Source of the DNA: Dicaeum eximium
Lineage: Eukaryota; Chordata; Aves; Passeriformes; Dicaeidae
Direction: 5' to 3'
Length of the DNA: 64,000 bases
NCBI GenBank assembly: GCA_013396995.1
Contig: VWZP01007456.1
Coordinates: forward strand, 438,431-502,430
The notes beneath the pieces are model-generated. The model saw only the letters and a program-made list of their open reading frames with translations, was not told the DNA's origin and made no database searches. The translations under genes were made by a program, and so were the position numbers. Positions 54,801 through 64,000 of this stretch are shown here, piece after piece. Each line of letters opens with the position of its first letter. Within the stretch, counting starts at the first letter, position 1.

Positions 54801-57800
54801 GCTGCAGCTACATGATGTTACATAGTGCAGTGATGTTACATAGTGTGTTACCAAAGGCTATCAGCCTGCTGGGCAGCAAACTCCGGTCTGCACCTGTCCT
54901 GTCCTGGGGAGAAACATGACAGCATGCAGCTCTTCTTGTGGCAGCTCTTCACTGGGGTTACTGACAGCTCTCCCTTCCAAATTTTGAGATACAGAGTTAT
55001 TAACCAGGAGAATAAAATCCTGGAGTACTACTGCCTTTGGACAGCCTAAGTGATGAATAGCACAGGAGAAGAAGGAATCTCTTGGCTCACGGAATTCAGT
55101 CTGCTGCTACTGCAGGCACTTGCATCACACAATTCCCTCTGGAAGGCAGAAAGCACCATCCTGATAACAGGGCAATTTTCCTTCATCCCGTTGTTTCAGA
55201 AATGACCCTGTTGTGTAATTTTGCTTTTCTGGTGGTTAGAAAACATCGGATTTATACTGCACATATAGCTCCATTATAACCTTTTCTGTTCTCCTGCTCT
55301 TTTCCTTCAATACAATGCTTCCTTCTCTAAAATTAATTTCTCCTATAGTTTGGGAGAAAAAAACTCACATCTTTCTTTAAAGGTTGTTCGGCAAGACAGA
55401 AGACAAGTGACTTTGGATCCTCTTGTAGATTAGACATCACATTCTCCTGTTCATCCCAGCAGTCTGAGGCTCTTCAGGGCCGTACTGGAGAAATACCCAA
55501 GTCACTTTGGTTTGCAAATAACCCACCATGGTTGGGTATTTAGTCTCCTTCTTAGCAAGATGCATACTGGTACAGTATGTATGTTTCTTGGGCCTGGAAT
55601 TACTCCACATAGGTGCTGTGCATACCTGCTCTAGCTTAGTTAACTGCATTGTGCCTTGTAGTCAAAACCCAACTCTTCCTATTTCCTTTTCACTAAAAAA
55701 AAGGTGTTTAATTGTCTCAGTCCAAACCACTGAACTCTGCCTCTGAGTTCATCTCTCTTTTGCATTTGACTTCTGTGCCTGACAACCTTCTGAAGTCAAG
55801 ATATGAAACTTTATTTCAATATTGGCCTGTTGAGTTGTGTGCTGAAATCACTCAGTGTTTGCTCAGGTGCTATGGGTACTTTGGGAAGTGAAATAATCTC
55901 TGGTTCTCTCAGTACAATGTCTATTGTATACAGGATTTAATGAGTTGCCTTCCTGTTATCCTGATTCAGAACAGTGCTTGTCTTTATTAATTTATTTTTA
56001 ATTTCCTTTGACTCGCTAAATGCTTCTGTCCCTATGTGCTTTTAGTAAATAGCTGATCCTTTTTTTTGTAATGAGTTACTCTTTCCCACAGGAGATTTTA
56101 CTGTGGAGGTGTATGTATGGCATTTATTACTATAAAACACTGCAAACACACTGAAAGTTATTTCTGATCTTCATCTATCTTTCTTTGTAGGCCTTTAACC
56201 CAAGCTTTAGCACACTTACGATGTACCAGTGATAAAATTTTTCAGTAAGATCTCTGTGACTTAAAGTTAATTTATTATTTACTTTTCAGTGATTCAGTTG
56301 AATAATATAAATTATTGAAATAAACTGCTTAAATTCCAAGATGCATCTATCTCATTAATGTCACACCTTACAAAATCTTCATTTCAGTCCCACAATTGAT
56401 TAGTTCAGCTCATTTAGCAAGGTCTTCCCGTGAATTACAAAATTTCCTTTTTCTATTCTAGCTTGCAGCCTGCAGGCACCTCTCCATGCCCACCCCAAGG
56501 TTTGGGTAGCCTGGTGCTCCCCTCTGGCTTTCTGTAGACCCCATGTACCTCACACAAGATGACCTTAAAGAAGGTACCCTTGCTAAGCAGCCCATTTCTG
56601 TAGGAATGAAGTTCAATGACATGTGGGAATTGTTTATGTGGAAATGTTTGAACCTATTCTGTGGCAGGAAAAGCAAGGACATCTACTTCTCATATGCTGA
56701 TGCTTTCAGAACAACAGTGGAATTCTACGCTTTCTTGCAAAATTGAAAATTCAATAAATGATTGTGTTAACGTGGTTTAGTATTGACTACAGGTTAAAAC
56801 TACAGTCATTTATATCACATTAAGGGCTTGCAGTTCCTTTGATGGTAAAAGAAGTAGAAGTTCAGTTTTTTCCCAGCTTTTGTGCTCAAAGCTGGTTCTG
56901 TCTAAGTAATATTGTGTTATTTCGATTATTTTTTCTGTATTCACTTACATATGTGCTGCTTCTAAAAGCAAGTAAGTAATTAATTCTTCCTACTGCTGCA
57001 ACTATCTTATATTTGAAGATAAAGGTTGAAGATCTTTTTTAAGGAAGAAAGAGGATTTTTAGAGCAAACTTACTAGTAGGAACACAGTCATGTTATGATA
57101 GGTTGAATGCAGTAGCTAAGTGACTATGGAAGCAATTGAACTAAGTGTGAGAGGAGAGAGAGAGTCTATTTCTATTGTTCTGTGGGTAAAATTGAATCAA
57201 ACAGCTTTTCTCAGATAAGTCCTAAACCAAGCTGTTCATTACAGGGGCTTTTTGAAATGGGAAGTCCAGAAACCTGGGCCTTGTGGTTTTAACAGCCTTA
57301 GATGTCTGATGAATCATACCTGCGTTCCTCTGTCTTAAGTGTGGAATAAAAATCTCTGATGAGAGGTAAAGAGGTAGTTCTAGGTGGTGATATCTTGAGA
57401 GAGCCACACTTTTACAGTGGCAGGATGGTATGACTGTGAGTCCCAGGGCACAGAAACTATGGGGCAGCATGAAGACAATTCAGCCCCCTTGAGAGAATCT
57501 GGTGTGGCTATCACCAGCAGGGGTTAGAAGTCTGTGCTGAGGTCTGGAATGCTACAGCTAGGAACATTCCCACTCTTATGTGTTTGTTTCCTGGTACTGG
57601 CTGGGAGAAAACATCAAAATACTGAAAAGAGGTAATTTTTACCACATTTATAAGCCAAGTATAAGGAAGAAGCACCTGAACCCCCGCAGGAACTTACTCT
57701 TGTGAGCTTAGCAATGCGTGCTTGAGAGGTCCCCATAATTAATTCAATGTCTTCACAGGGATGGGAGTTATGAAACTTGCATCCCCTTAGGTGTAATAAT

Positions 57801-60800
57801 TCTGGCTAATTAAATTCTGTCGCTGTCAGTATTTGAACTTTTGAAGGCTTTCCTTTGTGTCCCCTCTAGAATTGAAAAGTCAACAAATGAGCAAGTTTTT
57901 GTTTACAGACACAATGCTATTAAAAGTAGGTACAAAGCAAGGAGCGCTCTGGAGCAAAAATGGGGTTTAGGTTAGAGTTAAGGCTTCCTGTTAGTAAATA
58001 CGTTTCTGACGCTAGAGGATATCTCTGTGCAGTAGTGTTTATTCTGTACCAGATGAAACATTTAAAAGTTGGATGTTGAAAAAGCAGCCCCCAAAGTAGC
58101 TAATGGACATTCTGGCCCTGGCCACAAGAGCAGCTGCCATAGCTGCCACAGCAGCTGTACTGTTTCCTTGCCTGTTCTCTATCTCAGTTTGGCAGTTTAA
58201 AAAAGTGTTGTACAACAAATACTCCAGGGACTTCCACATGATTGCTAAAAAACCTAAACTGCATTTAGTTTGTTTATAAAAAGTCCTGGGGCCCTGCTCT
58301 GCAGAGCAAGGGTCATGGAAACACATGTTTATGGCTTCACAAATGCTCTATACTCCTTGAATGGAGAAGTTTATTTGATTTAATCAGCATCCACAGGGAT
58401 CCTGTAATTGCATAATAGGTAATTTATTATGGAACTAAAAGTATTTTTCTAACTGTAGCCTATGTAGCATGGGTTTGTAGCTTTAGACTAATCCACATAG
58501 TAAAAAAGAGCTTTGCAAAGCAGTCTGACTGGAGTAATGGTGTTCTGTGATGAGCGCCTACTTGTATGGCTTTTTAATCATCAGAAAGTGTTAAAACAAC
58601 AAGCACATTATCACCATGTTGGATGTGAAAACTGCTCACTGTTTGCCTGCCTCCTGCAATTTGAAGTGCTCAATGTGAGAAAATGGAAAGCCAGCCCAGA
58701 TGATCCAGTTAGAGGGCAGTGAATATGAGAGAAGGGAATCCAAAGCTTGTCTTTTCAACATACACTGGGATATGGCCTTCCATCTGCTTCAGCGAAAGAA
58801 CGTGGTCTTTCATCCTGGGTACTGAATTAAAACCAGATATGTTCGTTTTTTAAAAAAAAGAAAGTAAAATCAAACCTAGAGATGCTTAACTGTCAGTCTC
58901 TGCTGACATAACCATCAACTGTGTCATGAAACCAGGCAATTCTTGCACAGCCAAATCACTGATAATTCTGGCTGTCCTGAAAAGCTGCAAACCAACATGT
59001 ATCTGTTCTGAAAAAGCTCCTGGGACTCCATATTATGGTTGTTGTTGATGATCCCATTTGCCAGCTTGTCTTAAACTGAGGAGAGCGGTTGAAGAACTCC
59101 AACTCCCAACAGACTTTTGCAGTTTTAGAGGGAAAACTTGGGAAATCAGTTTGGTATTTCCTGAGGTTCAGAAGGCTGAAGTTTTTCCAACATCCGATGA
59201 CCTCAGTAACACCAGAAGTAGGTTGTTCTGCATTTCCTGTGAATGTTTGTGACATCCTAATTTTCTTGCTGAACTTGGAATTCATATTTTCATATCCAAA
59301 TAAAACCTAAAAACCAAGGAATGTTTACTTATTTGGTAACTCATCATCATTGAAGCTTTTAGCTATGCTTAAAGTGTATAAGCATCAGTCCATGGAAACT
59401 TTGGACCCTCATCTCCTTCTCAGCTTCAGTTATATTCTTGGCCATTGAAATATCCTCTTCCCTAGTGTGGAAGCACACACACTCCCTGAGAGTGCTATGT
59501 CATACATGTCAGGACTAGATTATTAATGTTTAACTCCCAGGCAAAATCTAGCTTAAATGTTCTTTAGATCAATGAAGCAAGATTAAATAGCCTGGAAAAA
59601 TTAAAAAATAATGTGGTCCTAGTTATGACATAAAATCCGAAGATCCATTTTGAGGAGATCACAGTGTGAATTTGGGCATTTGGCAACTGAGGTTAGGAAG
59701 GCAGGTGGGGATGAGAGACAGAAAATTATATCAAGTCCTACCTTTCACTGGGATGTTTTGTGTGGTATCCTTACTTCTGTGTCCTCCTTTTTATTTTATT
59801 GTTTGAAGGTATTGTGTGTTTTCCTCCAATTTAGACTTTAAAATATTTTGATTATTCTAATTTCCCCCACAAAAACATTTTCTGCTTGTTTGGAGAATAT
59901 CTTATTATTTTCTTTTGTGACTCTTCAGGCTTTTATTTCCTGTTTCTTCCTATGTATAATTAATAGCAATCAGCAATTTTAAGCTGTAATAAATATATGA
60001 ATCCTGACTTCATGTTTAACATAGTATTCAAAGACAGATGAATACTGATGGCCTTCCATGAAATAATTTATTTATTTTTAAGTGATTCCTATACACTTTT
60101 TAAGTGATCTGTGTTTTAATGTGTATTGTCTTCAGCAACCTGAAGGCGCAAGCTGAAGGAACAAGGGTCTCCTTCACACAGATCTATGTTTAGTAAGTGT
60201 GCCATTTCAAAACCTTAAAATGTCCATCAGTCTCACTCTCTTTCTTTGGGATATGGATGCTATTGAAGGTTTCACTGTTCACTGGTTATGTTAAGCTCAA
60301 GGCACAGAGCACTGGAACCAGACCAGGAGAAGCAGGATTGGACCCAAAAGGACTAGATGAAGAACGTGTTAATCTGTATTTGTGACACAAGCTAAAAGGA
60401 TTGTAACTTTTGCCCTTTGTTTAACTTTCTCACTGAAACTGCTCTGGCAGAAGTTTGGGCAGAATGTATTGCTGTACCTACAGTCAGCATTCTGTCTGAA
60501 TATTTAATGTTTCCTATCCTTGGGAGAGGAGCTCAGGTATGAGCAGCAGTGATGAACAGACAGAATGCCTCTTTGTGCTGCATGGCTTGCAATGTGATGA
60601 CTGCATGTTTGGGCTGCCATCTCCCTATTATTTTGCATAAGGAGCTAATAATTCATGTTTTGACAGTTGTATAGGTGAATGGTGACAATAAGAAAGCAAT
60701 TAAAATTCTACTATACCCCATGTAAAATATACTTTGCTAGTCAAATGGCTGGAGAAGTCAAAGAGAAATGTAGATTTCCCAGATCAGCCCTTCTGTATTT

Positions 60801-62237
60801 ATCACATATTTTGTTGTCTGTGAAATAGAGACTCTTTAGAACAGCCAGGTTTGTTGGTTTGTTTGCTTGTTTGTTGTCCTGGGCATTCATAACAACATTG
60901 ATGCTCTGAAGTAAGAGGAGAAAGCTGGCAACAAACTAGAGGTGAAATGAAGGAATGAAGACATCTACAGGGAATTTTATTCTTTTGGGAATCCCCATAA
61001 TGTAATAGTACAGAAGAATTTGGTCAAGTAGCCTAAGAGTTCATGTGTTCCTACTGCCATCTTATCTGTCAGTGCAGAATTTTTTCTGCCAAAGGTCACC
61101 AATGAATATAAAACTGCTCTTCTGATGAAAAAGACTAATAATCTCTCTTTTTCACTTTCACACACAGAGATACAGTTTGGCCAGAACTAGTGTTAGCTAA
61201 TACAAATCTAAATTAGTGCCAAAAAGCCATTCTGTATTACACCAAATGAGAACCTGGCTCAAAACTCTTTTTTTTTTTTTTTTTTAATATGCCCCTACAT
61301 TTCCATGCATGACTAATTTTTCCATAAATTGTATCTTTGTGTGGGTCACTTGCTAATCCTGCAGATTCTCACCATGGGTTGATGATTTAGTCTGCATCAC
61401 TCAATAGTTGTGTGTGTCTTCTGGTCTCCAAGATACGATGGAGACTTGATGGTGAAGAGCACTGCCAAATCCTAACAAACTACTCAAGTATGATGGGCCT
61501 TTCCATGTTTCCTTCTTTTCTTTTTTCCATTGTGTGGTTCTAGGTCACTGGTCTCATTACCCCTACTAAACTGTTGTAGATCACTCAAGATTTCACTACA
61601 TCTGTCTTGCTCACATTTCCACCTTTTCTTTCACCATCTCTGCATTTCTCATTCTCTCCTGAAGCCTCTGCTTAGTCTATTTTTTCTCTCCCAAACTGCC
61701 CTTTGGTCACCAATGAGTTATCTGTCCATTCATTTCAGCCCTTGTTGCCCTACTTGCCCTGTTCTAGGTTTTGCATTTAGAGAAAGGGTTGATGAAAATG
61801 GGTTTGGAAAGTGAGATCCATTGAGCAATATCAACCAGGGATTGCACTTGTTGGAGCTTATAACTGAAGCCTTTGAGGAGTTTAAAAGATATTAGATAGC
61901 AAGATGCTTTCTAGGAATGCTGAACTAATCAAACCAAATTTCATATGCAAATGAGCAAGCAGCCTGTTCTGCACATGTGGGAGGACTGCAGGCTGCAGGC
62001 TTTCGCAGAGACCACCCGTAACATTCTTTTATTTTGAGACAATTCTGAAGTGGGAGCCATCAATGTACATCTCTAGCTTTAGTTCATCTTTCTTAGCTCT
62101 CACGACTTGGCATAGTCAAAGAGTGTAAGAAGACTTCATTGTTAAATAATATATGCATGGGTTTTCATTTCAAATTCCTTTGCGTCCCTCTCTCTGTGTT
62201 TTTGCATTCTATTTTTCTTTCCTTCCTTCTCCTTCAG
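48891..62237 (+). other. PIEZO2 intron of 13,347 bp
   Basis: Complete intron between the 163-nt and 211-nt exons. It starts GTATCA and ends in a pyrimidine tract with TTCAG. Low-complexity tracts are at 52870-52921, 60846-60880 (GTTT-like) and 61268-61285 (T run). Despite its length I recognise no CR1 or LTR here, which contrasts with the repeat-bearing introns to the left. Open frames are short and featureless. Confidence 0.75.
52870..52921 (+). repeat. A-rich then T-rich tract
   Basis: An A/G run (A-rich) at 52870-52900 is followed after a short spacer by about 13 T at 52909-52921. The two halves could pair as an A:T hairpin. Confidence 0.8.
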
Positions 62238-62448
62238 GCTGTAAGAGAAAAATTAGAGCCAGATGATGCTTTGATGTATGAAGAAGATCTGGATGATGAC
62301 GACTGTGGAGAAGCAGAATTTGAGGAGACCATGAAATTAAAACTGCTGCGTAGAATTGCCTTCCTAGCATCCAAACTGAGGGAGTTTATTGGCAATATGA
62401 TAATCACCACTGGAAAAGTTGTTGTTACAATTTTACTTGGTTCAGCAG
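62238..62448 (+). CDS. PIEZO2: PIEZO2 internal coding exon (211 nt, acidic linker and transmembrane start)
   Basis: Third PIEZO2 exon in the window: 70 codons in phase 0 plus one base (G) of the following Gly codon. It begins AVREKLEPDDALMYEED, passes through a very acidic linker (LDDDDCGEAEFEE), then KLKLLRRIAFLASKLREF and IGNMIITTGKVVVTILLG, the start of a transmembrane segment. It aligns without gaps to about residues 166-235 of vertebrate PIEZO2. The C-terminal part is nearly invariant, whereas the acidic linker is clearly diverged from the mammalian version. The acceptor is excellent (TTTCTTTCCTTCCTTCTCCTTCAG). The donor is GCAG|GTTGGT, with +5 G but weak +3/+4. If the intron were retained, translation would add only four residues before TGA at 62459-62461. 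The next exon lies beyond the window. Confidence 0.96.
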
Positions 62449-64000
62449 GTTGGTGTATTTGAAAAATTTCCTAAGGAGCCCATTAGATTCTGTGTTTAAC
62501 AAATGAGTTTTCAGCACTTTGGCACCTGCGGGAGTAACAATGGAAATTTTTAAGGGAAAAGAAATTGCTGCTGATTTTATTAAATTAAGTCTTTGGCAGG
62601 TATTGGAATATGCTGAGTTGCTTAATTTTTTTGTACTGATACTGTGTGGCCCTGTCATTCTGTTTATGATTTTCACAGTTGCTCTTATAACCAAACGGTG
62701 AATAGGGGCATATTATAAATTACTATATATATATATATTGTGTGTGTGTATATATATATGTATGTATTTATATTAAAATGAACTAATAGATTTTGTTTCA
62801 TCACTTCTAAGTGTAAAAAGGAACTGTATTCACATAGCCTTTAAAAAAATGTTATTTGTTTGACCATGTAGTGTGTAAAAAGATTGATAAGCAGACTTCC
62901 TGTTGTTTTTTTATTTAGTTGGTAAGAGTAGCTGTTTTGATGTTATATAGCCATTTTATACCTACCATTTAATAAGACATTTGATTTAATACCACATAAT
63001 CAGCTACAGCCAGAACAGAAGAGTACAAAATTACTATAGGTTGTAACTACTGAATTCAAAATTACATCATGGAGTTGTAGTTTAGCATTTATCTGCCAAC
63101 TCACATGTTTGAATGGAGTGATACATATAAACATTACAATTTAACACATAAGTTATCAGTATATGAAGTATAAAACAGCAACAGTACCAAAAAAGTTTGA
63201 TACTGAACGATGAGAATTGGAGGTGTGGCCGTTATAGTAAGGCACGTTCTTTCATCAGAGCAAGATTGCTAAAGAGCCTTACATGTAACCAAACGGAAAG
63301 TAATAAATCTAAAAAGAGAAAAATATGTGGGCCACCACAGGGCCTGACACCAGGGAAGAGAAATTTCATTAAAAAAAATTCAAATAAACAAAACCAAAAA
63401 GCCTGATGCAACTCTACATAGGTGGACATCATCTATGTTCAAGGGGGAGCAGAAGGATTGTGCAGAGGGCAGGGGGCAGTTTCTTCTGAATGGTGATGGG
63501 CATCTTGTCTGTGGAGCTCCAACACAAGCCAAGAAGTGGGAGGTGTTCAGAGTAGAGTTACAAAAAGTACTTGAGGTCTGAGAAGCCTGTACTCCAGAGA
63601 GACACCTTGAGCTTTATAATTAAATACTTCCTTACTTGCCATGCCAAAAGGATAAAGAGTGACTTGACTGCAGCCCGAAAGAACTGACAAAGTGCTTTCA
63701 TTTTTTAAGGTATCTCATCTGGAAGAATTGATAATAGGAGCCAACAGTTAAGTGATAAACCTAGGCAATTTCAGAACAGAAATAAATTTTGTATTTTTCG
63801 CAGCCAGAGCAACTGGCCATAATAACTAACTTATTTGAAGATATCATGGATTTTCATTCTCCAAAAGTGTTGGAAATAAAGACAAAGTGTCTCTTTGTAA
63901 GAAGAAAGGAAACAGTTACAGGCTTGAGGCAGAAATTGCTGAGTGAAGTTTTACAGCATGGGTGAAAGCTTAAAATGTGATGTGAAAGATGTGATGGTAA
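62449..64000 (+). other. PIEZO2 intron after the 211-nt exon (runs off the window)
   Basis: Begins GTTGGT. It contains the TA/TG microsatellite and an open frame at 62519-62701 with a hydrophobic stretch that does not match PIEZO2 and is out of phase. The next PIEZO2 exon is not reached. Confidence 0.75.
62724..62774 (+). repeat. Compound (TA)n(TG)n(TA)n microsatellite
   Basis: Alternating TA for 16 nt, TG for about 10 nt, TA again, then decaying to TATGTATTTATAT. Confidence 0.92.

Noticed and set aside
62519..62701. 60-codon open frame with a hydrophobic run (FFVLILCGPVILFMIF) 70 bp after the 211-nt exon, preceded by TTTTCAG
   Set aside because: It begins with a non-ATG codon and does not resemble the next PIEZO2 residues. 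Splicing the 211-nt exon to the TTTTCAG site gives a different frame that meets a stop after a few codons.

Overview
The window is vertebrate, almost certainly avian, intronic DNA. It has large AT-rich introns, several 5'-truncated CR1 LINE copies ending in the typical ATTCTGTGAT-like 3' octamers, and one ERV-type LTR of a kind I associate with songbirds. There is no prokaryotic gene organisation, no operon and no CRISPR array. I cannot name the species.

The only protein-coding gene I can support is PIEZO2, the mechanically gated cation channel, on the + strand. Three consecutive exons from its N-terminal part are present: 27902-27944 (43 nt), 48728-48890 (163 nt) and 62238-62448 (211 nt). 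Their phases join perfectly (2+1, then 0/0, ending with one base of the next codon). The joined 138-residue stretch aligns without gaps to roughly residues 97-235 of vertebrate PIEZO2, as I remember that protein. The introns are 20,783 and 13,347 bp. Upstream and downstream introns run off both ends, so the whole window lies inside one transcription unit.

The rest is intron. 1-12 kb holds two CR1 copies, one interrupted by a 531-N gap. 12.2-17.0 kb is a near-identical 2.1-kb direct duplication joined at a single N. Its second copy carries a pure (TTA)192 array where the first has (TTA)13; this looks like two unmerged contig ends or alleles. 17-28 kb has a T/G-only tract, a small perfect hairpin and a CR1 tail. 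28-40 kb has two antisense and two sense CR1 pieces, plus a (TCCTC)9 array ending in another single N. 46.5-46.9 kb is a solitary LTR containing an 11-bp minisatellite. 48-62 kb is intron with few recognisable repeats.

I found no convincing new multi-gene system. The observations most worth checking are the haplotype-like duplication with its very large trinucleotide length difference, the minisatellite inside the LTR, and the weak splice donors of two PIEZO2 exons.
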